Assembly: GCA_009909035.1 (NCBI GenBank)
Contig: JAAAOB010000153.1
Span: 1-58,159, forward strand
Length of the DNA stretch: 58,159 nucleotides
Source of the DNA: Bacteroidota bacterium
GTDB lineage: Bacteria > Bacteroidota > Rhodothermia > Balneolales > Balneolaceae
Direction: 5' to 3'
Shown here piece after piece: positions 1 to 8,988 of this stretch (position 1 is its first letter; each line of letters begins with the position of its first letter). The notes under the pieces were generated by a model. The model was not told where the DNA came from and did no database searches. It saw nothing but the letters and a program-made list of their open reading frames with translations. The position numbers and the translations under genes were made by a program.

Positions 1-292
1 TGGTGCCGTTCTGACGTTCTTCATCGAGATCTTCAGCTACGGAAAGTGCGCGCTGGTTGATTGTGATCACTGAATTTAACGCAGGCCCGTTGCGGTCAAT
101 ATCTTCAATCCGATTGATATAGGCCTGCACAACGTCGCGGGCTGTAAATGTACCGCTGGAGTAGTGATCCTGAAGCTCGGTTACCGTGATCTCCTCAAGG
201 CCGAGACGCTCATAGGAGGTCTCTTCGGGTTGTTGTGAACAGGCAAGCAGAAGGATTAGAGCAAGTACGTAAAATGAGTAGTGAGTGTTCAT
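1..292 (-). CDS. Amidase-signature family lipoprotein (N-terminal part)
   Basis: The reading frame starts at the ATG complementary to 290-292 and runs off the left edge, so only about 97 residues are visible. The N-terminus is a lipoprotein signal with a hydrophobic core ending in LLLACS, which fits a lipobox with Cys18 as the lipidated residue. The mature part (VTELQDHY, then TFTARDVVQAYINRIEDID and LNSVITIN) matches the start of amidase-signature enzymes of the GatA/peptide-amidase type. In that family this segment precedes the catalytic Ser-cisSer-Lys triad, which lies outside the window. A hydrolase of amides anchored to a membrane is therefore inferred. The substrate cannot be read from this fragment. 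Confidence 0.75.
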   Translation of the reverse strand, partial: MNTHYSFYVLALILLLACSQQPEETSYERLGLEEITVTELQDHYSSGTFTARDVVQAYINRIEDIDRNGPALNSVITINQRALSVAEDLDEERQNGT

Positions 293-455
293 GGATGTGC
301 AGGCATACAGTTAAGGTTCAAAAGAAGTACGCAATAAATCCGGTAGAGATCAACCGTAACGATGAAAAAAGAAAAGAAGAGTTGACCACACAGAGCCTGC
401 TGCATATCCGGTCAATCCGTACCGGACGGTAGAAAAATGAAGAAGAACGGGCTGT

Positions 456-1448
456 TTAGGACTGGTGCTCCTTCATGCTGAGATTCTCAGCTTTTGTGAA
501 TGAAGCGGTTAGAACCTCTTTGTTGACTGGCTTTGGAATGAAATCGATGAAGTTCGTTTTTTCGGCACGATCATAATTATATTTATCGCTATTTCCTGAG
601 ATATAGATGACGGGAATATCGGAAGATTCCTGGATTTTTTGAGTGGCCGTTATACCGTCAACTTGATCCTGAAGCGAGATATCCATGGTAATAATGTCCG
701 GGTTTAGACTCGCAGCCATCTCAATGGCCTGCTCGCCTTTTGTAGCTTTTCCAACGATTGTATACCCGAGACTTCTAATCAATTTTTCAAGGAGTATGGA
801 CTGTATTAATTCATCTTCCACGATTAGTACGTTAGTGATACTCCGATGCCCGTTTTCCGGTTGCCTGTCACCCGGAATGCTGCCATTTGAACCTTCATGC
901 ATATGCTTCATATTTTGGGCGTCATTGTGTTCAGCTGATGGGTCGTTTTTTTTGCTTTTGTAGGTGTCAGCGTGGCCAAGTGCTGCGTTACTGCCATTGG
1001 CCGGCTTCGATTTACTCTTTTTCTTTGTTGATTTTCTTGTCCGGGCGTCCCTGATTTTCTCTGTTACGGCAGCAGCCAGTTGGCCAAGGTTTGATTTATT
1101 AATGGCCGCACACCCAATATGTTGCGATATTGAGGCCGTAATTTCTTCATCCGCATGGCCGGATACCAGCAGAAATGGCACATCAGTTGTTCTGCCGCGC
1201 ACGATTTCTAAAGCCTCTAAACTGTTAAATCCTGGCATACTGTGATCAGACAACACGATATCCCACTCACGCCTGGCGAGTGCTTTTCGCAGGCTTTCAG
1301 CGGATTGAACACGTCGGTATTTTGGGTTGAATCCACCTTTTCTCAAATGCCGGACCAGTAATTCGGTATCATCTTCAGAGTCTTCAACAATCAGAACTCG
1401 AACCGGGTACCCAATTTTTTTACCTGATATCTTTGTATCGATGGGCAT
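456..1448 (-). CDS. Response regulator with two receiver domains and no output domain
   Basis: The 330-residue protein has a receiver domain at about residues 17-130 (acidic pair in VEDSEDD, phosphoacceptor Asp68 in LSDHSMP, Lys118). A Lys/Ser-rich, low-complexity linker follows at about 137-200. A second receiver spans about 206-318 (VEDE, phosphoacceptor Asp256 in TMDIS, Lys306 in PKP). There is no DNA-binding, GGDEF or other output domain, so it probably acts as a phosphate relay or sink, or by protein contact. The first receiver resembles the first receiver of the hybrid kinase just upstream (1691-4528), including the FNPKY/YNPDY stretch, which suggests duplication. Likely partners are the kinases encoded nearby; this is inference from position. 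Confidence 0.85.
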   Translation of the reverse strand: MPIDTKISGKKIGYPVRVLIVEDSEDDTELLVRHLRKGGFNPKYRRVQSAESLRKALARREWDIVLSDHSMPGFNSLEALEIVRGRTTDVPFLLVSGHADEEITASISQHIGCAAINKSNLGQLAAAVTEKIRDARTRKSTKKKSKSKPANGSNAALGHADTYKSKKNDPSAEHNDAQNMKHMHEGSNGSIPGDRQPENGHRSITNVLIVEDELIQSILLEKLIRSLGYTIVGKATKGEQAIEMAASLNPDIITMDISLQDQVDGITATQKIQESSDIPVIYISGNSDKYNYDRAEKTNFIDFIPKPVNKEVLTASFTKAENLSMKEHQS

Positions 1449-1690
1449 AAAACCTTTGCTTCAATGGTTTTTAAATAAATCGTTCGCCAGTAGTTGGGCT
1501 GATGAACTTGATTATATCATGTGGTGATTATTATCGGTTTAGACGAGCGGCAGTTAAGTAAAAATAGCGCTCATTCATTATTTTAATAATTGGATATTTG
1601 TAACGCTTCAACCCATAGTTGGCAGAGAGTTGACGATCTGTATGCAACTTTTTTGGGCGGACATCTGCACTATTGCGTCAAAAAATTACA

Positions 1691-4528
1691 TTACACAGAA
1701 GTGCCAATCCAGATGGTAAGCAGGGCAAGCAATTTTTCAGGGTCCACCGGCTTGCTTATATAATCTGTTGCACCCATTTGCAGGCACGTTTCCCGATCAC
1801 CTTTCATCGCTTTCGCGGTTACCGACAGGATGGGGATATGTTTCTCATGTTCCCGCGTCTTGATGGATTGCAGAACGTCAAAACCGTCCATATCAGGCAT
1901 CATAACATCCATGAGTACGATATCGATAGAAGAGTCGTTCGATATCATTTGCAGTGTCTCTTTTCCTGAGGTAGCCCGAAGGGTCTCTATCTGTTCCAGC
2001 TCAAGTAAAGAAGAGATAGAAAAATAGCTGTCCGGGTCATCATCGGCGATGAGTACTTTCTTTCCTGCAAGAGAGGGTGTTTCCTCCAGATCGTTCTGTG
2101 GATGGTCAGGGCTTTTTTCGAGGAGCGAAGATACTTTTTTGATGAGTTTGGAGTGGCTGCCCACATTTTTAAAAATAACATCCACAGCATGTATCATTAG
2201 CTTCTCTTTTTCTGCAGATGTAAGGCTTCTGCCGGAATAAATAATGACCGGAATGTCCGGAAAATGTTCAGGTTCGGACAATTTTTCCAGCAGCTCCGCC
2301 CCGGAGATATCCGGCAGGGAAAGGTCAAGTACAATGCAATCAACAGATTCACGTCTAAGCACCTGGAAAGCCTCTTTCGCCGACTGAGCGGTAACACACC
2401 GGTCTACAACGTCAGCCGCAAACTCTTGCAGGGCCGTGTTGTGCATTTCATTGTCGTCCACAAGCAAAAGCGTTTTTTCTTTTTTCGGCTGCCGGGCGGG
2501 ACCCTTTGGCAGTATCGACGCGATCATCTCTCTGTTGATCGGAAGCTGTACATACTTTTCGAAAAAAGCAGGCCGATGCCCTTGTAGCGGATCCTTCGGG
2601 TCTTTTATTATCCAGACAGGAATATCCGCCGTCTTTGGATGCGTTGAAAGCTGTTTGGCTACGGTCCATCCACTGTATGTGTCGGATAATGGGTCGGCAA
2701 TAACGAGCGAAACTTCATGCTCTATCGCTTTTTCTACGGCCTGACTGCCATCACGAATGTCAATCAACTGAATATCCTCTTGCCCGGCGAGTTTGGCGAG
2801 CTCTTCCTGAACGGATGATCGGCTTGCCACTGCCAGAACCTTATGTTGATTAAGCGGCACCGGTGTGTTCACCTCTTGCAGGCCATCTTCGGTGGGATCC
2901 TGGAGATCGTGTGTTGTTATGCGGGAGTTTTCGCCTGCCGATGATTTGCGGGTGGCAGAGCTTGAGTCAGCTACTCCGACATGACCAGTGCTGTCGGCCG
3001 GGATGCGAATGGTAAATGTGCTGCCTTTCCCCTCTTTGCTTTGAACCGAAATAGAACCGCCAAGTAACTCGGTTATCTGTTTGCAGATGGCAAGCCCCAG
3101 GCCGGTTCCGCCATATCTTCTCTGCGTGGACCCGTCAACCTGTCTGAAACTTTGAAAAATAAGGGACTGTTTGTCTTCGGGTATCCCAATACCGGTGTCG
3201 ATAATCTGGAAGCCTATCATGTCTGATGGAGCACTCGTTTTGTGAGTGCCCGTTTCAGAAAACACACGGAGGCAGACCGAGCCGCTTCCTGTAAATTTGA
3301 ATGCATTTGAGAGTAGATTCTTTATTACCTGCTCCACTCTCATCTGATCGGTGATCAGCCGGCCGGGAAGAGCGTCATCCAGTTCGACGGTAAAATCGAG
3401 ATTCTTTTCAGCTGCAATCGGATCGAACATGCTCCTGATGTTATCAATCATGACAGGCAGCTCCACATCCTGAAGCGAGAGCTCCATCTCCCCGGACTCA
3501 ATTTTCGACAGGTCAAGGACTTCATTGATCAATTCAAGAAGGCTGTTTCCGGATTTGTGAATGACATGCACATATTTTAGCTGCTTTTCATTTAGATTTT
3601 GAAGGGGGTCTTTCTCAAGGAGTTGGCTCAGCAGTATGATGGAGTTGAGCGGGGTGCGGAGTTCGTGGCTCATGTTTGCAAGAAACTCCGATTTGTACTG
3701 GCTGTGGAGTGCCAGTTCGCGCGCAATTTTTTTCTGTTCTTTTATGCGCCGGGCATCTTTTTCGCGGTCGGTGAGGTCGAAACCGATTGCCGTAAAGAAG
3801 GTCTCGTTCTCCTGCTCGATAAGCTGCAGGTGCATCTCGATTGGATACGAAGACCCATCTTTACGCGTGTGTTTGGTCACATATAGCTCTTTTTCCAGTT
3901 TCCCCGATAAGAGCGGCTGAATCAGCCTGTCAAACTGTTTGCGGTTATCGATCTGCGGGTTGATGTCGTAAGGTGTTAAGGAGTTAATTTCCGAATCGGT
4001 GTATCCAAGATTTTCCTGTGCTGCCTTGTTGAGATAGCGGAAGCTCAGATCTTTGGAGTCAAAAATATAGACTTCGTTCAGGCTGTTTTGAATAACGGTA
4101 AGCAGCCGGTCGCGCTCCCGCTGGGCCGCACGGTACTCCCTCCGGTTTTCAGCTTCACTTATCTCACGCTCAATAACCGGAACCAGGCGATGGAGGTTAT
4201 CTTTCATGAGGTAGTCGTGTGCACCCGATTTCATTACTTTTACCGCAAGCTCTTCACCGATAGCGCCGGAAACCAGTATGAAAGGTATATCCTGGTCTCT
4301 GTTATTTAAAATATTCAGAGCTGAAATTCCGTCAAAATCGGGCATAGAGTAATCGCAAAGGATCACATCCCAGGGTCGGCTGTCGAGGGCCTCAATAAAC
4401 TCTTTTTTGGTGTCAACACTCAGGTAGTCGGGGTTGTAGCCTCCCCGGCGCAGGTTCATCAAGATGAGTTCACGGTCGTCGCTTGAATCATCGACAAGAA
4501 GTACGCGTATCGTTTTTTTTTGATCCAT
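1691..4528 (-). CDS. Hybrid sensor histidine kinase, REC-PAS-HisKA-HATPase-REC-REC-REC
   Basis: This 945-residue cytoplasmic hybrid kinase shows no membrane segment. Order of domains: receiver 8-120 (Asp59, Lys109); PAS about 140-255; HisKA with H-box MSHELRTP (His288); HATPase about 390-510 with N-box LLSNAFKFT (Asn408), DTGIGIP (Asp444) and GGTGLGLA. Next come a degenerate receiver about 562-675, an intact receiver about 686-803 (Asp735, Lys787), and a C-terminal receiver about 824-940 (Asp874, Lys926). The degenerate one keeps an Asp near 612 but lacks the usual N-terminal acidic pair. An N-terminal receiver before the PAS suggests that this kinase is itself controlled by another phosphodonor. 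It lies in a same-strand series with the two-receiver protein downstream and an Rcp1-like receiver upstream, but gaps of over 160 bases argue against tight coupling. Confidence 0.9.
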   Translation of the reverse strand: MDQKKTIRVLLVDDSSDDRELILMNLRRGGYNPDYLSVDTKKEFIEALDSRPWDVILCDYSMPDFDGISALNILNNRDQDIPFILVSGAIGEELAVKVMKSGAHDYLMKDNLHRLVPVIEREISEAENRREYRAAQRERDRLLTVIQNSLNEVYIFDSKDLSFRYLNKAAQENLGYTDSEINSLTPYDINPQIDNRKQFDRLIQPLLSGKLEKELYVTKHTRKDGSSYPIEMHLQLIEQENETFFTAIGFDLTDREKDARRIKEQKKIARELALHSQYKSEFLANMSHELRTPLNSIILLSQLLEKDPLQNLNEKQLKYVHVIHKSGNSLLELINEVLDLSKIESGEMELSLQDVELPVMIDNIRSMFDPIAAEKNLDFTVELDDALPGRLITDQMRVEQVIKNLLSNAFKFTGSGSVCLRVFSETGTHKTSAPSDMIGFQIIDTGIGIPEDKQSLIFQSFRQVDGSTQRRYGGTGLGLAICKQITELLGGSISVQSKEGKGSTFTIRIPADSTGHVGVADSSSATRKSSAGENSRITTHDLQDPTEDGLQEVNTPVPLNQHKVLAVASRSSVQEELAKLAGQEDIQLIDIRDGSQAVEKAIEHEVSLVIADPLSDTYSGWTVAKQLSTHPKTADIPVWIIKDPKDPLQGHRPAFFEKYVQLPINREMIASILPKGPARQPKKEKTLLLVDDNEMHNTALQEFAADVVDRCVTAQSAKEAFQVLRRESVDCIVLDLSLPDISGAELLEKLSEPEHFPDIPVIIYSGRSLTSAEKEKLMIHAVDVIFKNVGSHSKLIKKVSSLLEKSPDHPQNDLEETPSLAGKKVLIADDDPDSYFSISSLLELEQIETLRATSGKETLQMISNDSSIDIVLMDVMMPDMDGFDVLQSIKTREHEKHIPILSVTAKAMKGDRETCLQMGATDYISKPVDPEKLLALLTIWIGTSV

Positions 4529-4693
4529 GGCCGGGGTGGACTATGCTCGAATTTGCAGGCTGGGTCAGAGACCCGGCGGTTTTGCCCTGCATAATAACGA
4601 AAGATAAGAAAATGGTGTAGCCTATTTTTGCACAAAAGGCGGATCAACCCAATGACCTGCTATAACCGTTGGGAAAAAACAGGACGGAGGATT

Positions 4694-5143
4694 TTACTTG
4701 TGGTGTGCGGGAGCTACATTCAACATCAGCCAGTATTCGCTGATCAGAACCGCTGCTTTCTGGAATTTAACAAAATCGACCGGTTTTTGAATGTAACTGT
4801 TAGCTCCAAGCTCATAGCTTTTTTCAATGTCAGACTCCTCTCCTGATGATGTAAGGACAATGACCGGGATTTTTTCGGTTCTCTTTTCGGATCGGATTTT
4901 TTTTAACAGCGTAAACCCGTCGATAACCGGCAGATTCAGATCCATAAGGATCAGATCGGGGGTTCTTTTTTTTCCGGAACGGGTTCCGTTTTCATTTTCT
5001 CCGTAGAGATATTCAAGCGCCTCTGACCCGGTTTCGGCAAGTGTGATGTTCGTATAGTTTAACTTTTTAAGCGCGCGCAGGGTAAGCAGCCCGTCGTCCG
5101 GATTATCCTCAACGATTAGTATCGATCTTTCTGAACTCTTCAT
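4694..5143 (-). CDS. Single-domain response regulator, Rcp1-like
   Basis: The protein is 149 residues and consists of one receiver domain: acidic pair in VEDNPDD, phosphoacceptor Asp68 in LMDLNLP, the LTSS switch region and Lys120 in QKPV. The extended loop after helix 2 (about 47-62, rich in Asn, Gly and Lys) and the overall length are typical of Rcp1-type regulators. In many bacteria these are encoded beside PAS or phytochrome kinases with a SYSVSHDLRAPL H-box. Exactly such a kinase lies 137 bases upstream on the same strand (5281-7314), so the two probably form a pair. No output domain is present. Confidence 0.88.
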   Translation of the reverse strand: MKSSERSILIVEDNPDDGLLTLRALKKLNYTNITLAETGSEALEYLYGENENGTRSGKKRTPDLILMDLNLPVIDGFTLLKKIRSEKRTEKIPVIVLTSSGEESDIEKSYELGANSYIQKPVDFVKFQKAAVLISEYWLMLNVAPAHHK

Positions 5144-5280
5144 CTCTTCTATTATTTCTATCTGTACTCTTTAAATGAGACTGTAATCTAACCAACAGAG
5201 TCGTCTATAACATTAGATTTTTTTATGGTGGGTATCCTGAAAATTGTCCAGCAAACAACGAAAACCGTCAAACGGAGTGA

Positions 5281-7314
5281 TTATTTGCCGGCCATGGATG
5301 AACGGTTTGGATTCAGGGTAAAATAAAATGTAGCCCCGCGGCCGGGTTCCCCTTCGGCCCAAATTTTTCCAAGATGCCGGTGGATGATTCGCTGAACCGT
5401 TGAAAGCCCAATGCCCGTTCCGGGGAAGTCCGTCTCTTTATGTAAACGCTGAAATGGTGTGAATAATTTAGCAGCGTAATTCATGTCAAAACCTGCCCCG
5501 TTATCTTTAACAAAATAGGCTGTCTCTCCCTCTACCTGCTTACAGCCCACTTCAATTTTTGTAGTATCTTCTTTTGATGTAAATTTCCAGGCGTTTTCAA
5601 GAAGGTTCTGTAACACAACTTTTAAAAGATTTGGATCACCGGCTGCAACTACGCCAGGCTCAATTGTAATGTCTGTGGAGCGCTGAGGATATCTCTCCTT
5701 CAGATCGTCAGTGATGGATTGTGCCATCTCTGATAGGTTAATGGTCCTGATATCGATAGAGGTTCTGGAAACTTTTGCCAGTTTTATCATGTCATCAATA
5801 AGTGTTGACATCTTTTGGGCAGCGGAACGCACACGTTCCAGGTAATTTTTCCCTGTTTCATCAAGCTCCGATTCATAATCCTCAATCAGCGCCTGGCTGA
5901 AACCGTCGATGCTTCGCAGCGGGGCGCGCAGATCATGTGATACGGAGTAGCTAAATGCCTCAAGCTCTTTGTTGGCAATCTGGAGCATCTTAGTGCGCTC
6001 AATAACTTTATGTTCTAACTCATCGTTGAGCTGTGCTATCTGTTGCTCGGTATTTTTGCGTTCCGTGATCTCTTTGGCAATGCCTCTGTAGCCGTAAAAA
6101 ATACCGTTATTGTTAAAAAGCGGGATGCCGCTTGTTTCAAAAATGGCGATCTCTCCGTCGGCGTCTTTAAAGGCGTACTCGCGGTTTACAAACGCTTTTT
6201 GATTTTCTGCAAAGCCATTGAATTGTTCTTCGGCCCCGGCCCGCGCGTTTTCAGGCATCAGCTTGAAGATGGACTCTCCTATCACGCTCTCCAGCTCATG
6301 TCCAAGTATGGTCTGAATTTTCAGGCTTGAGTACGTAAAGCAGAAATTTTCATCAATTTCCCATATCCAGTCGTTTGTGGTTTCAATCAGGCTTCGGTAC
6401 CTCTCCTCACTTTTGCGAAGGGCAACTTCGGTCTGTTTTCTCTGGGTTATATCCTGGATATATCCCACAAATTCATCAAGCTCCTGGTTTTGATTATGTC
6501 TGGCAACCACTTTTAACAGGATATAGACATTTTCACCATCTTCCGTAGTAGCCGACATTTCATGGTTTTTCACCTTTTCCCCGCGGTCTAATGCCTCCCA
6601 AAAAAAAACCTGATGCATGTAGTTGGTGAACCGGTCGTTGAAACTGCTTTGCAGGGCAGCTTTCCGGTTTTTAAATCCAAACAGATCGATAAATGCACGG
6701 TTACAGTCCGTAATGGAGCCGTCCGCAGAAGCGGTAAAGTTTGGGTTTAGATCTTCGTAAAACAGCCGCCTGTAGCGCTTTTCGGAATGGCTGAGTTTAT
6801 GGATGGAATACTTCTTTTTTAAAATAGGTCGTAACTCCGGCAGCAGGGTTCGAAGTTGTTTTTCGATAGGCTTGATTTTACCTGGGGAGGCGTCGGAAAA
6901 AAGCCTGAAAAGATCGTTTCTGCCATCATTTTGGGTGATTTGAAGGCAGATTACCGCCATTGGGGCGTCATGATCCGGGAACTGCGTGTCCGTTTCGCTG
7001 ATTTTTGCTGTCCAAACCTCATCAAGTACGTCCAGTCCGGGTTTATAAAACTCATCGGCAGTGACCTTTTGGAGCGGTTCGTTGTCCCGGCTCTTTTCAT
7101 CAATCCCGGGTGCGTATAGTGATTGTAATGTCCATTCGGTGTGGGCAGGTGTCTTTGATCTGCATTCACCCAAAGGCATATCCAGCTCCTCTGCAATAAT
7201 TTTCAGGACACTCTTCAGTGCAAGACCATAATTTTCTGAATGGAATACAGCTTCAGTAAGACGGTGAACAATTGCAGACGTATTCTGCACCTTTTTTCCT
7301 TTGGATCTGCTCAT
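5281..7314 (-). CDS. PAS-domain sensor histidine kinase, Rcp1-partner type
   Basis: A 677-residue soluble kinase. Residues about 10-165 form an alpha/beta region that looks like a diverged GAF domain (inference). Two PAS domains follow at about 178-295 and 302-422; each ends in the DITQRK/EITERK type of linker. A short coiled coil leads into HisKA with His460 in SYSVSHDLRAP. The ATPase domain has an N-box LLENAWKFT (Asn574), DNGAGFD (Asp604) and GTGIGLS. All catalytic motifs are intact. The H-box variant and the Rcp1-like receiver just downstream (4694-5143) indicate a two-gene phosphorelay. The signal cannot be deduced; there is no bilin-binding domain in recognisable form. Confidence 0.9.
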   Translation of the reverse strand: MSRSKGKKVQNTSAIVHRLTEAVFHSENYGLALKSVLKIIAEELDMPLGECRSKTPAHTEWTLQSLYAPGIDEKSRDNEPLQKVTADEFYKPGLDVLDEVWTAKISETDTQFPDHDAPMAVICLQITQNDGRNDLFRLFSDASPGKIKPIEKQLRTLLPELRPILKKKYSIHKLSHSEKRYRRLFYEDLNPNFTASADGSITDCNRAFIDLFGFKNRKAALQSSFNDRFTNYMHQVFFWEALDRGEKVKNHEMSATTEDGENVYILLKVVARHNQNQELDEFVGYIQDITQRKQTEVALRKSEERYRSLIETTNDWIWEIDENFCFTYSSLKIQTILGHELESVIGESIFKLMPENARAGAEEQFNGFAENQKAFVNREYAFKDADGEIAIFETSGIPLFNNNGIFYGYRGIAKEITERKNTEQQIAQLNDELEHKVIERTKMLQIANKELEAFSYSVSHDLRAPLRSIDGFSQALIEDYESELDETGKNYLERVRSAAQKMSTLIDDMIKLAKVSRTSIDIRTINLSEMAQSITDDLKERYPQRSTDITIEPGVVAAGDPNLLKVVLQNLLENAWKFTSKEDTTKIEVGCKQVEGETAYFVKDNGAGFDMNYAAKLFTPFQRLHKETDFPGTGIGLSTVQRIIHRHLGKIWAEGEPGRGATFYFTLNPNRSSMAGK

Positions 7315-7767
7315 AAATACATAAATAGCTATAGGTCGTCATTAAAATATGTCTTGATGGAGTAGAAGCAAAGCAGGAAATACGAAATATCAGAATCTTG
7401 ACGTGCAGATCACAATTGCCTACATCGTTTGATACAGATTAGCAGTTGCCATTCAGGCCGGATCGCTGATGCGAAAAAAAAATGTAGCTACAGGTTGGAA
7501 GGGTAGTTTTAAAAAATAGAATGCTCATCAGGCCTAAACGAACATGAAGTGTTAAATCAACCGAGAGCCTTGTGCAGGCGCTTTTCGGGCGGCAGCGCAT
7601 AAATTCAGTCCATGGTGTATGTCTGCGGAATTAAGGGATCGGGATGGGTACCGATAACTCTATTAAGATTTTTTAATACTCAAAGAATTTTATATCATAG
7701 GGCGGTTACACGGGCAGATCCGAAAATCGGTTTATGGAGTTAAATAAGAAGGATATACGTACAGATA
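7315..7767. other. Divergent intergenic region without a recognised feature
   Basis: This 453-base stretch separates the PAS kinase (leftward) from the degenerate histidine-kinase-like gene (rightward), so it must hold both promoters. I see no open frame with recognisable content, no strong hairpin and no clear operator palindrome. Confidence 0.6.
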
Positions 7768-8613
7768 ATGGAAGGCAAGAGCGGAAATAAGAAAAAAAAG
7801 CCGGGTTTGGACGGCTATTTCCAGCATAAACAGCTCGCAGCCCTGGAAAAAAAAATAGCTGAGCTCGAGGCTCTCAAAAAAAAATATAGCCATTTAAAAG
7901 CTCTTCACGATCTGCAGAACAGTACGGTGCGGCACTTTATGCACAACATAATGTCGCCTTTGAGTGCTGTATCCGGTTATCTTGAGCTTCTTGCGAATAA
8001 CCTAGACGGGGATGTGGATACCGAAAAGCTTGGACGATACAGCACCCGAATCGGGGATGGATTAAATGAGATTGGTTTTTTACTCGAACAGCTACACGAG
8101 ATATATAAAGACGAACAACCGCCCGGCGGGAGCCCGGAGAGTCCGGTCGTAGAGCTAAACTGGCTGGTACAAGAGGTGGAGACAATTGTGTCGAATTCTA
8201 CAGACATACGATCGAAAGAGATTGTGGTTCTGGAGTCAGAAAAGCCTGTTTATGTAGAAGCGGAACTATTCCAGCTTAAGCTGATGATTTACAACCTTAT
8301 GACCACCGTCGACCAGCTCTCCACTAAAAGCAGCAGCCTTGCAATCGAAATTAACGGTAACGAATCGGAATTTGCGTTGATTTTAAAAGGCACCGGGGAG
8401 GTGCTGCTGGATGATTCTCTGAAAAGAGTACTTCATGACAAAGACATTGTACGGCTGACGGATGATATAGAAGAAGATTCGTCAATTTTATTGGGGCTGA
8501 AGATATGTGCTCAAATATCGGATCAGATGAAGGCCAGGATTATCATTGATAAGCGCAACCAGCGGTCACCTCAATTTATTCTAACAGGTCCAACAGCAAA
8601 CCCGGAAGGCTGA
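7768..8613 (+). CDS. Degenerate histidine-kinase-like protein, possible phosphotransferase
   Basis: The 281-residue soluble protein starts with a Lys-rich segment and a coiled coil (about 20-50). A dimerisation/H-box-like helix follows: FMHNIMSPLSAVSGYLEL, with His59 where kinases have the phosphorylated His. The residue after it is Asn instead of the Glu/Asp that kinases use as catalytic base. The C-terminal half (about 125-275) has the length and position of a HATPase domain, but the N-box Asn is absent (YNLMTTVDQL) and no DxGxG or GxGLG motif is found. Such a fold plan, an active His with a dead ATPase domain, is known from the phosphotransferases Spo0B and ChpT. It sits among several kinases and receivers, which supports that role, but this is inference. 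A fully dead pseudokinase is the main alternative. Confidence 0.6.
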   Translation: MEGKSGNKKKKPGLDGYFQHKQLAALEKKIAELEALKKKYSHLKALHDLQNSTVRHFMHNIMSPLSAVSGYLELLANNLDGDVDTEKLGRYSTRIGDGLNEIGFLLEQLHEIYKDEQPPGGSPESPVVELNWLVQEVETIVSNSTDIRSKEIVVLESEKPVYVEAELFQLKLMIYNLMTTVDQLSTKSSSLAIEINGNESEFALILKGTGEVLLDDSLKRVLHDKDIVRLTDDIEEDSSILLGLKICAQISDQMKARIIIDKRNQRSPQFILTGPTANPEG

Positions 8614-8890
8614 CAGGGCAGCATAGACGGTGGCCGGGACTGAATCGGCGGAACATCTGTAAGAATTTACGCTAATCCATTTAAGAATTTTCCCTTCATC
8701 CGATAATAAGGAGAGAACGATTCCCCTAATGAAGGGAGAAAACGACAGCCGGACAGAAACCATGGTTTAAGTCATACAGTGTTTGTGGTTGGACGGTATG
8801 AACAATAATGGTTTCATAAATCCGGTGTCGAAAATAGCAGACAAGTTGAGTTTGTCTTACATATCATCGGGACAACTCTTACTACCCCAT

Positions 8891-8927
8891 AAAGCGCTGT
8901 ACTGTAAAAGGTCAGCGCTTTTTTTTT
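8891..8927 (+). terminator. Rho-independent terminator
   Basis: A 9-bp perfect stem (AAAGCGCTG at 8891-8899 with CAGCGCTTT at 8913-8921) is followed by an uninterrupted T run to 8927. It lies about 280 bases past the end of the degenerate kinase gene and faces the convergent kinase gene ending at 8989. The rest of 8614-8988 shows no credible gene. Confidence 0.75.
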
Positions 8928-8988
8928 GCTGGATCGGCAGGCAGGTCTTTTTTTTTCTGTAACTCTGAAACAAGGTTAAAATAAGGCT

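Noticed and set aside
8798..8961. Short plus-strand frame starting MNNNGF across the terminator
   Set aside because: It reads through the hairpin and T run, which gives long Phe runs, and shows no protein-like features.
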